Source: Oleispira sp. (GTDB lineage Bacteria; Pseudomonadota; Gammaproteobacteria; Pseudomonadales; Oceanobacteraceae). From it: a stretch of DNA of 36,193 nucleotides. The stretch spans positions 36,351 through 72,543 of the forward strand of contig JAESQF010000129.1 in NCBI GenBank assembly GCA_016765295.1. The letters are read 5' to 3'. Both the position numbers and the translations under genes were made by a program. The notes beneath the pieces were generated by a model. The model ran no database searches, was not told the DNA's origin, and saw nothing but the letters and a program-made list of their open reading frames with translations. Below, piece after piece: positions 26,396 through 35,119 of this stretch (the stretch's first letter is position 1; every line of letters begins with the position of its first letter).

Positions 26396-29140
26396 TTACC
26401 AAAAAAGTTGTCGGTAAGTAGTTTTTAAGTTCTGCAACTCAGCTTTCGCATTTTCTGTAAAGAGATTGTTCATTAAATTAATGCCTGCAGAGTTATACTC
26501 TATCGAACTTAGCCCCACTGGTATTGCTGAAAGCTGATTATCCGTAATAATTAAAGACCTTAATTTTGTATTGTTAGATACATCCATGCTGGTAAATTCG
26601 TTATTGCTGAGGTCGAGCGACTCTAATGAGGTGTTGGCAGTTAGATCAATGCTGCTCAGTAAGTTGTTATCTAGCAACAGTGTTTCTAAAACGGTATTGG
26701 CATTTAAGTTTATTCTAGACAGCTTATTATTCCTGATATACATATACTTTAGTGATGTATTTGGGCTTAAGTCCATTCTAGTTAATTCGTTATTGCTTAA
26801 ATCTGCTGATATTAATGCTGTATTGGCACTTAAATCTACATTGGCCAAAATGTTATTGTAAGCACTTATATATTTCAATGCCGTATTGTTTGGTATCTCT
26901 AATGTGGTCAGTTGGTTGTGATTCAACATTAGATATATCACAGAAGAATTGGCACTTAGGTCCACGCTGGTCAGTTGATTTTCATACAAGTACAGCGTCT
27001 CTAATGAGGTATTTACGCTCAGATCGATACTGGTCAGTTGATTTCTATATACAAGCAGTGACTCCAGTAAGGTATTGGCGTTTAGGTCGATATGAGTGAG
27101 TTGATTGGCCCCAATACTCAACGACTTTAGAGCAGTGTTGCTGCTTAGGTCCACGCTGCTCAGCTGGTTACCTGTCAATGATAAATCCACTAGCTCGCTA
27201 TTGAAGCTTAAGTCAATAGTGGTTATTTGGTTGACGCGAAGGGTTAAAGTCAGCAATCTGGCATTACCTCTAAGGTTCAAATTGGTGAGGCGATTATTAT
27301 TAAGGTCTAGATAGGTAAGGTGAGTGAATGCTTCTATCCCGTCTACTGACTGAATGTTTCTTTCTGCACAGTTAAGGCGGTTAACATTATGAACGTAAGT
27401 TTCTGCAAGATTGCTTAAGCAAGATTCGAAGTTGATATCTGGTATGTTCGGAAGTAGGTCACTGATACGAACACTGTTAAAACAATTGATATCTTGATTG
27501 GAAATATCCCGATCCGCCATCATGGTATTCAGATTAAACTCACAATATTGTTCGTCAGTCCCGCCTGAAACCGCTAAGGTAAATTCGGTAGCTTTTGCTA
27601 ATTCAAAACTGAAAAAACCGTCTTGAATAATCTGTTGTTGGCCTCCCATTGATAATGTTAAAGGTACAGCTGAGCCGTTAACCATGCCAGATACCAGGAA
27701 TAGGTAACGACTACTATCTAAGGGAAAGGCATCAGCGTTATCACCTATATTATCACCATCGCTGTCTAAGGATTCTGACGAATCATACGGGAAGGCGTCT
27801 TGCTCATCATTTACGCCGTCGTTATCGTCATCGATATCAGCGTTATTGCCTACGCCGTCGTTATCGGCATCCAAAGTTTCAGAAGAGTCTAGTGGGAAAG
27901 CATCAGTATTATTGCCTACGCCATCACCATCACTATCTAAAGTTTCAGAAGCATCTAGTGGAAATGCATCAGCATTATTACCTACGCCATCGTTATCACT
28001 ATCAAGGGTTTCGGAAGGGTCTAGCGGGAAAGCATCAGTATTGTTGCCTACGCTATCGCCATCACTATCTAAAGTTTCTGTCGGGTCAAGCGGAAAGACG
28101 TCTTCATCATCATTGACCCCATCATTGTCGTCATCTCTGTCAGCGTTGTTACCTGTCCCGTCATTATCGGTATCCAGGGTTTCTAATGGGTCCAGTGGGA
28201 ATGCATCCTGCCAATCTCGGACACCGTCATTATCATCATCGGAATCGGCGTTATTGCCTATGCCATCCAAGTCAGTATCCACCCACTCTCTGTAATTTAG
28301 CGGAAAGGCATCTTGCTCGTCATTAACACCATCACCATCGTCGTCGGTATCAGCATTATTGCCTATCCCGTCATTATCGGTATCCAAGGTTTCAGATGGA
28401 TCTAGTGGAAGATCATCTTGCGTATCATTTACGCCGTCATTGTCGTCATCGGTATCGGTATTATTGCCTATCCCATCTAAGTCAGTGTCCAGCCACTCTC
28501 CAGAATCCAATGGAAATGCATCCTGCAGATCAGGCATATTATCGCCATCGTCATCGGTATCGGCGTTATTGCCTATTCCGTCATTGTCGGTATCTAAGGT
28601 TTCGGAGGTATCTAGCGGAAGGGCATCTTGTGCGTCATTGGTACCGTCATTATCGTCATCGTTATCGGCGTTATTACCAATAGTGTCGCCATCCGTATCT
28701 AGGGTTTCAGATGGGTCTTGCGGGAAAGCATCCTGTTCATCGTTGATACCGTCGTTATCAGTATCGTCAGAATTGTCCCAATCAAGTTTCTGGTAAGTTG
28801 CTTTAAGGCTCTTCAGTCTAATTCGAGCATCGAGTATGAAGTCGTTATCTTTTAAATCAATTGCTGCTGCAGTGTCCTTGATTAAATGTAAGTCAGTAGG
28901 TATTTGGGTGAGTTTGTTTTTATGAAGATCTAAATACCATAATGCCGTATTACTCGATATATTCAGGTTAAGTAGTTTGTTGTTACTTGCCCCTAATACC
29001 TCTAGGCCGCTATTGGCACTCAGGTTTATACCAGTCAGATCATTGTTATCAATATCCAACCTAGTTAGTAATAGATTTTTGGTTATATCGATTGTGCTGA
29101 TTTCATTCGATTCGAGTCGTAAGATCTTCAGTTGGGTGTT
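26396..29140 (-). CDS. Large LRR / thrombospondin type-3 repeat protein, 3' part of a frameshifted gene
   Basis: The frame is open from 29140 to the stop at 26396, about 914 codons. It begins mid-repeat with no signal peptide or ribosome site; the first usable start codon is TTG 29059, which is probably not real. Contents in order are: the last three to four 21-residue leucine-rich repeats of module 1, closing with LKATYQKLDW; twelve aspartate-rich TSP3 units (D-x-D-x-D-G calcium loops followed by DAFPLD); a cysteine-containing beta-rich domain (VSGMVNGSAVPLTLSMGG); and twelve LRRs of the type LTSIDLSxNTxLExLxLxxNQ, ending LKTTYRQLFW. Adding one A at 29139-29143 fuses it to the lipoprotein frame upstream. 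It is a probable surface, calcium-stabilised adhesin-like protein; its ligand is unknown. Confidence 0.8.
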   Translation of the reverse strand, partial: NTQLKILRLESNEISTIDITKNLLLTRLDIDNNDLTGINLSANSGLEVLGASNNKLLNLNISSNTALWYLDLHKNKLTQIPTDLHLIKDTAAAIDLKDNDFILDARIRLKSLKATYQKLDWDNSDDTDNDGINDEQDAFPQDPSETLDTDGDTIGNNADNDDDNDGTNDAQDALPLDTSETLDTDNDGIGNNADTDDDGDNMPDLQDAFPLDSGEWLDTDLDGIGNNTDTDDDNDGVNDTQDDLPLDPSETLDTDNDGIGNNADTDDDGDGVNDEQDAFPLNYREWVDTDLDGIGNNADSDDDNDGVRDWQDAFPLDPLETLDTDNDGTGNNADRDDDNDGVNDDEDVFPLDPTETLDSDGDSVGNNTDAFPLDPSETLDSDNDGVGNNADAFPLDASETLDSDGDGVGNNTDAFPLDSSETLDADNDGVGNNADIDDDNDGVNDEQDAFPYDSSESLDSDGDNIGDNADAFPLDSSRYLFLVSGMVNGSAVPLTLSMGGQQQIIQDGFFSFELAKATEFTLAVSGGTDEQYCEFNLNTMMADRDISNQDINCFNSVRISDLLPNIPDINFESCLSNLAETYVHNVNRLNCAERNIQSVDGIEAFTHLTYLDLNNNRLTNLNLRGNARLLTLTLRVNQITTIDLSFNSELVDLSLTGNQLSSVDLSSNTALKSLSIGANQLTHIDLNANTLLESLLVYRNQLTSIDLSVNTSLETLYLYENQLTSVDLSANSSVIYLMLNHNQLTTLEIPNNTALKYISAYNNILANVDLSANTALISADLSNNELTRMDLSPNTSLKYMYIRNNKLSRINLNANTVLETLLLDNNLLSSIDLTANTSLESLDLSNNEFTSMDVSNNTKLRSLIITDNQLSAIPVGLSSIEYNSAGINLMNNLFTENAKAELQNLKTTYRQLFW
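27740..28770 (-). repeat. Tandem DNA repeat array encoding 12 TSP3 calcium-binding units
   Basis: Imperfect tandem repeats encode two unit types, about 35 codons (105 bp, with an extra D-D-D-x-D-G-V-N-D-x-Q segment) and about 22 codons (66 bp). The short type clusters near the 3' side of the array (about 27740-28080 on the + map). High similarity between units makes copy-number change by recombination likely. Confidence 0.8.
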
Positions 29141-30291
29141 TTTGATACGTCAATACTGGTTAGTTTATTGTTATAAATAAGTAGTGTTTCCAATAAAGTA
29201 TTGGTGCTCAGGTCTACATTACTCAGGTCATTTTCATATAAAGACAGTGTTTTTAATGCGGTGTTAGAGCTTAAGTCCACACGAGTTAATTTATTTTTAG
29301 ATAGTAATAAGCGTTTTAATGCGGTGTTAGCGCTAACATCTAGGTCGCTCAATTGATTGTATTGAAGGGATAGATCCACCAATAAAACATTGTAACTTAA
29401 ATCCATATTAACTAATGGGGTCCAGCTAATGTCCAACTCCAGTAAGGCAGTGTTTCCACTCAGGTCCAGGAGGGTTAAGGGATTATGACTGAGATCCAGA
29501 ATAGTTAGGCCTCGAAATTGTTCTAATCCCTCCGCCGACTGAATATCCAACAGTGTGCAACTAAGTTCGGTCACCTGGTGTGCGTAGACATAACCACCGG
29601 TTTTTTCACGTAAGCAGGCCCTGAAGTTACTATCTGGTATGGTTGGTAGTAACTCGCTGAGGCGAAGTCCATCAAAACAATCAATGTACAGGTCAGCGAT
29701 ATCACGATCTGCAATGAGAGCTTTAGCGTCGTAGGTACAATATTGGTTTGCTGCGATGGACGATACTGATAGAGTAAATTCGGCCCCTTTTTCTAACTCA
29801 AAACTAAAGCCTCCATCCCTAACCTGTAGTGTTTTTCCACCTAGAGATAGTGCTAAGCGCGCTGCTGAGCCAGTTACTTCCCCCGATACTATGAACATTT
29901 GGCGGCGAGCATCATTTGGGAAGGCATCTTGCTCATCATTGACCCCATCATTGTCGTCATCGGGATCGGCATTGTCGCCTATATTGTCGCCATCGCTATC
30001 TAAAGTTTCAGAAGGATCGAGCGGGAACGCATCTTGGGCATCGTTGATACCATCGTTATCATCATCGAGATCAGCATTATTGCCTATACCATCTCCGTCT
30101 GTGTCCAGGGTTTCTCTGGCATCTAGTGGGAAGGCATCTTGTGTATCTATGATACCGTCGTTATCGCTGTCTTTGGTTTGGTTACTAATAGGTGATTGCT
30201 GGGGGATATTTTTTGAACTTTCAGGCCCTGAGCCGCCACCACAGCCGGTTTGGAAGAGCAAAACAAATAAAACGAGATATATTCTTATCAT
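29128..30291 (-). CDS. LRR / TSP3 repeat lipoprotein, 5' part of a frameshifted gene
   Basis: The start is ATG 30291 (MIRIYLVLFVLL), chosen over ATG 30297 because AGG lies 6 nt upstream of it. A signal sequence ends at a Gly-rich lipoprotein-like site F-Q-T-G-C-G-G-G. Gln at -3 is unusual but the Cys followed by GGGSG is typical. Three TSP3 units follow (D-x-D-x-D-G loops, DAFPLD), then a domain with VSGEVTGSAARLALSLGG and three or four Cys, then about five and a half 21-residue LRRs. The frame ends at TGA 29128-29130 after LTSIDVSK-TPN, in the middle of a repeat. The next frame continues the repeat exactly (NTQLKILRLESNE), showing a single missing base. The protein is predicted to be anchored in the outer membrane. 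Confidence 0.82.
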   Translation of the reverse strand: MIRIYLVLFVLLFQTGCGGGSGPESSKNIPQQSPISNQTKDSDNDGIIDTQDAFPLDARETLDTDGDGIGNNADLDDDNDGINDAQDAFPLDPSETLDSDGDNIGDNADPDDDNDGVNDEQDAFPNDARRQMFIVSGEVTGSAARLALSLGGKTLQVRDGGFSFELEKGAEFTLSVSSIAANQYCTYDAKALIADRDIADLYIDCFDGLRLSELLPTIPDSNFRACLREKTGGYVYAHQVTELSCTLLDIQSAEGLEQFRGLTILDLSHNPLTLLDLSGNTALLELDISWTPLVNMDLSYNVLLVDLSLQYNQLSDLDVSANTALKRLLLSKNKLTRVDLSSNTALKTLSLYENDLSNVDLSTNTLLETLLIYNNKLTSIDVSKTPN

Positions 30292-30316
30292 GAGCATCCT
30301 TACTACTAAAATTCAG

Positions 30317-30377
30317 GCCGGATTTATTATATTTAGAGTGTACTGACACGTGCGCTAATTGCACTTCAGTATCCGGC
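30317..30377 (-). promoter_or_regulatory. Promoter region with nested dyads upstream of the repeat lipoprotein gene
   Basis: On the - strand a TATAAT box lies at 30326-30331, 35 bp before ATG 30291. Over and upstream of the -35 position is a dyad with arms ACTGA (30342-30346) / TCAGT (30366-30370) and inner arms GTGC (30350-30353) / GCAC (30361-30364). An outer pair GCCGGAT (30317-30323) / ATCCGGC (30371-30377) encloses everything. No good -35 box is visible, so activation by a regulator bound at the dyad is plausible. Confidence 0.4.
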
Positions 30378-30463
30378 GAATACGATTTCCGTGAATGATA
30401 AATCAAATATCACAAATATTCGAATAATATTGATACTGTCACTAATCAGTTATCTGTCGTCAT

Positions 30464-30480
30464 TCTGTGAAAATCACAGA
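30464..30480. repeat. 17-bp palindrome TCTGTGA-AAA-TCACAGA
   Basis: Perfect 7-bp arms lie around AAA in the gap between the divergent repeat-lipoprotein and hydrolase genes. It looks like a transcription factor site. The half sites resemble those of CRP/FNR, but the spacer is 3 bp instead of the 6 bp that CRP needs. The rest of 30378-30651 shows no other clear signal apart from the GTG start region. Confidence 0.4.
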
Positions 30481-30651
30481 CCGCTTACATAGCCTTTTTA
30501 TGTATAACCCAGCCCTATAGAATTCTTTGAGCTGAAAACAGCTATTCTGCTATTTAGTACGGCTGCAATATTTCTCTTTCTAGTCGTGAATTCTTAACCT
30601 AGCCTTGCTACTCTTATAGCAGAATCAAAAATAGCCAATAGGATGTGATGA

Positions 30652-31626
30652 GTGAAGACGCCCAACTGGGACAGTGATGAATTACAGCATGCGTTAAAGC
30701 CACTAGACTGGCACAACCTGCTTGAGCTTTCTCCTGTTCAGAAACGCTATCTACATTATTATCAAATCGATTTTTCTTCTCAATATGCCGCAGTGAGCCA
30801 TCATGTCGGCAGCTTGGATATTGCGGGGTATACGGTTGCTACTCATGTTTATCTGCAAGAGCATGCCAAAGGTACGGCGTTATTGGTACATGGTTATTAT
30901 GATCATGTAGGTATTTATGGCAGCTTAATTGATTTTTGTTTGCAGCAAGGACTGAATGTTGTGGCCTATGACCTGCCGGGTCATGGTTTATCCAGTGGTG
31001 AGCGGGCAGCTATAAGTAGTTTTGAGGAGTACGATGCCGTCTTTTCGGCCTTGGTTGAGCAATGTCAGCAGCAGTTATCAGCAGACTCCAGCAATCTTTA
31101 TGTTTTTGGTCAAAGTACAGGCGGCGCTATTATAGTGAACTACCTGTTAACGCGAGGTATTCAACAGAATAACTCTCCTTTTGCGGGTATTTCCTTATTT
31201 GCTCCCCTTGTGCGGCCCTGTGGCTGGGCGAGAGCTAAAATTTTACACACACTATTTAGCCCCTTTATTAAGCAAATAAAACGAAACTTCGCACAAAACT
31301 CAAATGATGTAGAGTTCTTACGTTTTATTGCAGAGCAAGATCCTTTGCAGTCATTGAATCTGTCCGTAGACTGGGTTGGAGCACTGAAAGACTGGATTGA
31401 AATGATCGAGCTAAGTGAACCATCTGACTTAGGGATTAATATTGTGCAAGGAGATCATGATGAAACAGTTGAATGGCGTCATAATCTTCCGTTATTATTA
31501 CAGAAATTCCCTCAGCGTCAGCTATTGTTAATTAAGGATGGGCGTCATCATTTAGTTAATGAAGATTTGGATAAAAGGTCGCAGGCTTATCAATGGCTGC
31601 AGCAACAATTAAAATGGACACGTTAG
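30652..31626 (+). CDS. Alpha/beta hydrolase, monoacylglycerol lipase / serine aminopeptidase S33-like
   Basis: A 324-residue soluble hydrolase with no signal peptide. It has LLVHGYYDHVGIY with the oxyanion-hole HG, VVAYDLPGHGLSSGER, and the nucleophile elbow VFGQSTGGAII. A later Asp is in IVQGDHDETVEW and the catalytic His in IKDGRHHLVNE. The pattern H-G-x-x-x-H and GHGxSxG is that of bacterial monoglyceride lipase or lysophospholipase-like enzymes. The start is GTG 30652 with AGGA at about 8 nt; no in-frame ATG is suitable. Its stop overlaps the leader of the lipoprotein operon by a few bases, so the genes may be co-transcribed. The substrate is probably a lipid ester, not proven. Confidence 0.82.
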   Translation: MKTPNWDSDELQHALKPLDWHNLLELSPVQKRYLHYYQIDFSSQYAAVSHHVGSLDIAGYTVATHVYLQEHAKGTALLVHGYYDHVGIYGSLIDFCLQQGLNVVAYDLPGHGLSSGERAAISSFEEYDAVFSALVEQCQQQLSADSSNLYVFGQSTGGAIIVNYLLTRGIQQNNSPFAGISLFAPLVRPCGWARAKILHTLFSPFIKQIKRNFAQNSNDVEFLRFIAEQDPLQSLNLSVDWVGALKDWIEMIELSEPSDLGINIVQGDHDETVEWRHNLPLLLQKFPQRQLLLIKDGRHHLVNEDLDKRSQAYQWLQQQLKWTR

Positions 31627-31634
31627 AGAAAGTA

Positions 31635-33425
31635 ATGAAACCCTTAAAAAAAATAATAGTATGTTTATTTATATTCACGACGGCTTTTATTTCTGGCTGT
31701 GCAACTTATGGCAAAGGCCTAGACGGTGCACTAACGGATGCTAAGTCTGGGAACTATGCGGCCGCTGAAATTAAAATGGCAAAAGAACTTGATCCCAATG
31801 GTGCTGATCGTCTGTTGTATCACATGGAACTTGCAGTACTAAAGCATCTACAAGGACAGTATAAAGAAAGTAATCTGCTATTAGATAAAGCTGAAATTAT
31901 TGCCGAGCAATTAGAGACAACCAGCATTACTAATTCTTTAGCCGCCTTTGTTACTAACCCGAGACAAGGAGATTATGCCGGTACAGACTTTGAAAAAGTC
32001 TTTATTAATTACTACAAAGCGCTGAACTACATTGCCATGAGTAGTGAAGCAAAAACCCGTAATGGTTATCTTGATGGGATAGAGAATGCACGAATCGAGT
32101 CGCGTAAATTAGGCATTCGCTTAAATGCGCTGAATGCTGACAAAGGTAATTATACCGAAGCCAAAAACGACAAGCAGTTATTTTCGACGCTATTAGACAT
32201 ATTCTATAAATTACGCCGTGACCTGATTGATTCAAGAAAGTTGGAGTATCGTGATGATGCCATGGCGCATTATTTAACCGGTATTACTTACGAGGCTAAT
32301 GAAGAGTACGATAACGCCCGCATTAGCTATCAAAAAGCCGCTACGTCTTATGAAGATGGTTTCGCTAAACAGTTTCAATTGGGCGATAGCATGACCAAGC
32401 AAGCTTGGTTTGATGTTGTACGAATTATGCGCCAATCCGGTGATTATGAAAATGAATGGCCGCGCTTAGCTAAGCAGAAGCTTTCTAAAAAGCAAATTAG
32501 CCAGCTTTCACTATACGATAACAAATCACAATTAGTGATTATCGAGCATGTTGGTATTGTGCCACAGCGTCAGGAAATGAATATCGAACTGTCAGCTGAT
32601 CCGCGCAACAAGACGTTAGAATTACGACCTTATATTGTCGGTGGTGGTAAACAACTGGATATCCTTGCTTGGTTTTATATTGTTTATGCCGATAAGAGTT
32701 TATTGGACATGGCGATTAATTATTATGATTCATCTTTCCATGGTTTCGCTCTTAATGGTTTTACCAAAACTATTTCTCTTGGGCCTGCGTGGCAGAGTGC
32801 TGTTGATATCGGTTTGATACAGGCAATCGGGTCAGGTTTAAGAATTACCGTACCTTATTATGCCTCTCCTAGAAATAAACCTGGGGCTTCTTTTGCATCG
32901 ATAGATGGTGAAAAATATGCTTTACTGCCTGCGTCGAGTCCCGCCATTATGGGGATTAATGAACAAATATTAAGTGCGGGTAGTGATATCGAACTGGCAT
33001 TGGCTCGAGTATCGCTGAAAGCGTTAACCGCACAAAAGATCTCTGAAGCAGGGCAGAATGAGTGGGTTACTCTCATAGCCAGTGTAGGGCGTTTAGCGAG
33101 TCAGCTAAGTGATGCTGCGGAAACAAGAAACTGGTTAATGCTGCCATTTGAAATTCGAGTAACTCGAGTGCCGTTAGATGCCGGTAGTCATGAAATTACG
33201 ATTAGCTCAGTGGTTCATAAAGGCCAACCTGCAGTTAAGCAAAAGCAGCAAATCATTTTACAAGAAAACGAAATACAAGTAGTGCAGGTACGTTCAATGC
33301 CTGACCTAAATAAAGTAGTTGTTACTCCTATCGTGCCAGGTGAGAAGGTGCCGAACACTCCTTCTCAGCCAGAGAAGCCGGAAGTAGAAATTGAATTAAA
33401 ATCTGTTGCTAAAGCAGAGCAGTAA
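31635..33425 (+). CDS. COG3014-like lipoprotein with TPR-type repeats
   Basis: The protein has 596 residues from ATG 31635 (MKPLKKIIVCLFIF), which gives a proper lipoprotein signal ending in F-I-S-G-C (Cys22); the frame is open 14 codons upstream without such a signal. The N-terminal third has helical repeats resembling TPRs (GNYAAAEIKMAKEL, then GQYKESNLLLDKAE). A beta-rich region of about residues 300-540 follows, then a Pro/Glu-rich tail. It resembles the COG3014 group of uncharacterised lipoproteins that travel with LpoB-like and LPP20-like genes, as here. It starts 8 nt after the hydrolase stop. It may be a scaffold in the outer membrane for its two neighbours; the function is unknown. 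Confidence 0.78.
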   Translation: MKPLKKIIVCLFIFTTAFISGCATYGKGLDGALTDAKSGNYAAAEIKMAKELDPNGADRLLYHMELAVLKHLQGQYKESNLLLDKAEIIAEQLETTSITNSLAAFVTNPRQGDYAGTDFEKVFINYYKALNYIAMSSEAKTRNGYLDGIENARIESRKLGIRLNALNADKGNYTEAKNDKQLFSTLLDIFYKLRRDLIDSRKLEYRDDAMAHYLTGITYEANEEYDNARISYQKAATSYEDGFAKQFQLGDSMTKQAWFDVVRIMRQSGDYENEWPRLAKQKLSKKQISQLSLYDNKSQLVIIEHVGIVPQRQEMNIELSADPRNKTLELRPYIVGGGKQLDILAWFYIVYADKSLLDMAINYYDSSFHGFALNGFTKTISLGPAWQSAVDIGLIQAIGSGLRITVPYYASPRNKPGASFASIDGEKYALLPASSPAIMGINEQILSAGSDIELALARVSLKALTAQKISEAGQNEWVTLIASVGRLASQLSDAAETRNWLMLPFEIRVTRVPLDAGSHEITISSVVHKGQPAVKQKQQIILQENEIQVVQVRSMPDLNKVVVTPIVPGEKVPNTPSQPEKPEVEIELKSVAKAEQ

Positions 33426-33461
33426 ACCATTAGAATTAATATTCACACCAAGGAAATGAAT

Positions 33462-34058
33462 ATGATAAAACAAGTCAAATTATTAATGATTGCAGCAATC
33501 GCCGTTAGTGTTGTTGGTTGTGCTGGCACTCGTGTTACCCGCGTTGATGCTAATGAAGAGATAGCACTTTCTGATCGTTGGAATGCAAAAGATTCACAAT
33601 TAGTTGCTGAAGAAATGGTTACTGATATGTTGTCATTTCCTTGGGCGCGTGATTTTGAAATGAAAAATGATTCTCGCCCTACGATTATTATTCAGCGTAT
33701 CTCCAATAAGTCTCATGAACATATAGCGATTGATACATTCGTTAATGATATCAAACGTTCTGTGATTCGTTCTGGCCGTGCTGACTTTGTTGCAGGTGGC
33801 GAAGAGCGTCAATCAATACGTGATGAGCGCCAAGATCAAGAGCTAAACGCTGCTAAAGGTAAAGAGCAAGGCAAAGAACTAGCGGCTGATTTTGCTATTT
33901 CTGGCAGCATTAACTCAATCGTCGATCAGGTCGGTGGTGATCGAGTTACCTTCTATCAAGTAGACATGAAGTTAATTGATATGGCCAATAACCGTGAAGT
34001 ATGGAATGGTCAGAAGAAAATTCAGAAACTACAAGAAAAAGGCGGCTTTGGCTTCTAA
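33462..34058 (+). CDS. LpoB-like lipoprotein (penicillin-binding protein activator family)
   Basis: The protein has 198 residues from ATG 33462, preferred over ATG 33456 because AGGA (33451-33454) is 7 nt upstream of it. The lipoprotein signal ends V-V-G-C. The mature region has the LpoB/COG3417 pattern: LVAEEMVTDML, PTIIIQRISNKSHEHIAIDTFVNDI, RADFVAGGEER, and ADFAISGSINSI before a C-terminal strand with NREVWNGQKKIQK. In E. coli, LpoB reaches from the outer membrane to activate PBP1b. This relative lacks the long Pro-rich linker, so a direct PBP role is uncertain. It lies in one operon between the COG3014-like and LPP20-like genes. Confidence 0.8.
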   Translation: MIKQVKLLMIAAIAVSVVGCAGTRVTRVDANEEIALSDRWNAKDSQLVAEEMVTDMLSFPWARDFEMKNDSRPTIIIQRISNKSHEHIAIDTFVNDIKRSVIRSGRADFVAGGEERQSIRDERQDQELNAAKGKEQGKELAADFAISGSINSIVDQVGGDRVTFYQVDMKLIDMANNREVWNGQKKIQKLQEKGGFGF

Positions 34059-35093
34059 ATGAAAAACATCGTTAATCACCTCAGTATTGCATTGTTAGCG
34101 CTTGGGCTTGTTGCGTGTAAGAGCAGCCCGAGTAAACCTTCTTCAGAGCTGAAAAAAACCTTTGATGCCCCGGAATGGGTTACCAATATTCCTGAGCAGC
34201 AAGGTATGGCTTTTGGAACGGGTTCTGCAGATATTTGGGGTGATAAGAACGATGCGGTGCGCCGTGCCGGTGAAGCTGCACGAGCTAATCTAGTCAGCCA
34301 GTTACGCGTCACTATTAGCAGTGAATCTTCACTGGATATTGAAGAGCGTAAATCCACAGGAAAAGAAACTCAACTAGTGCAGACTATGCGTAATACTATT
34401 CGCAGTAGTGTTCCTCCGGTGGAGTTAGATGAGGTGAAAATCACCGAGTCTCATGTTGAAGGTAAGTATGCTTATGCGTTAGCGGCGCTGGATCGCCAAC
34501 AGGCCTCTGCTAGAATTCGAAGTCAAATAACTGGGTTGGAAGAAGAAGTTATCGCGATCAATAAACGCCCTAGAGAAGGCGATACGCTTGAGCAGGTGCG
34601 AGTTCTATTACCAGCACTGCAGCTATTTGCTCAGCGTGAACGCTTAGCCGATCAGTTTGCATTAGTAAGTATGCAGCGAAAAAAGCCTGCGCTAAATGAA
34701 GAGCTGGCCAGTATTCAGCGTTCAATTTATAGTTTATTCGATAAGCTACAAATTCGCATTAGTATGAAAGATAGTGGTGCCCAAGAAATTGCGGCAGGTG
34801 TTATTGAAGCGTTAACCGAGCAAGGTATGCGCATTAATGATCAGGGCCAATATGATTTAATGATAGAGGTTTCAGTGGTGCTTCGCCCCGTAGAAAAAGA
34901 CGGCTTACATTATGTCTTTGCTGATAGCCGAGTAACGATAAAAGATAACAACTCACGCACACTCAGTACGTTTAGCCGTCAGGCCAAGGGCACTTCCGGT
35001 CATGCTGAGTTAGCTCAAGCTAAAGCGGAGAAAAATGTTGCTAATATGTTAGCAACAGAGCTTGCCAATGCTTTGGTTGATCGAATTAAATAA
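34059..35093 (+). CDS. LPP20-family lipoprotein
   Basis: A 344-residue lipoprotein whose signal ends L-V-A-C (Cys20). The first 170 mature residues match the LPP20/FlgP-like fold: PEWVTNIPEQQGMAFGTG, then a helix with DAVRRAGEAARANLVSQL, and a strand with VEGKYAYALAALDR. A second region (about 200-340) has an LpoB-like or CsgG-like strand-helix pattern (QIRISMKDSG, then VIEALTEQGMR) ending in a helix. Its ATG directly follows the TAA of the LpoB-like gene, so translation is coupled. A terminator comes about 30 nt after the stop, closing the three-lipoprotein operon. The function is unknown; an envelope role is inferred. Confidence 0.78.
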   Translation: MKNIVNHLSIALLALGLVACKSSPSKPSSELKKTFDAPEWVTNIPEQQGMAFGTGSADIWGDKNDAVRRAGEAARANLVSQLRVTISSESSLDIEERKSTGKETQLVQTMRNTIRSSVPPVELDEVKITESHVEGKYAYALAALDRQQASARIRSQITGLEEEVIAINKRPREGDTLEQVRVLLPALQLFAQRERLADQFALVSMQRKKPALNEELASIQRSIYSLFDKLQIRISMKDSGAQEIAAGVIEALTEQGMRINDQGQYDLMIEVSVVLRPVEKDGLHYVFADSRVTIKDNNSRTLSTFSRQAKGTSGHAELAQAKAEKNVANMLATELANALVDRIK

Positions 35094-35119
35094 ATACGGT
35101 TACCTATGCTCTAAATCAT

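Noticed and set aside
27740..28770. Possible CRISPR-like array
   Set aside because: The repeats are imperfect, coding, in phase with codons and have no unique spacers.
27846..28796. Long open frames on the + strand opposite the TSP3 array (Ser/Pro-rich products)
   Set aside because: They are antisense shadows of the Asp-rich repeat codons, have no ribosome sites and are periodic only because the DNA repeats are.
30464..30480. CRP binding site
   Set aside because: The half sites TGTGA/TCACA are present, but the spacer is 3 bp instead of 6 bp, so I list it only as an unassigned palindrome.
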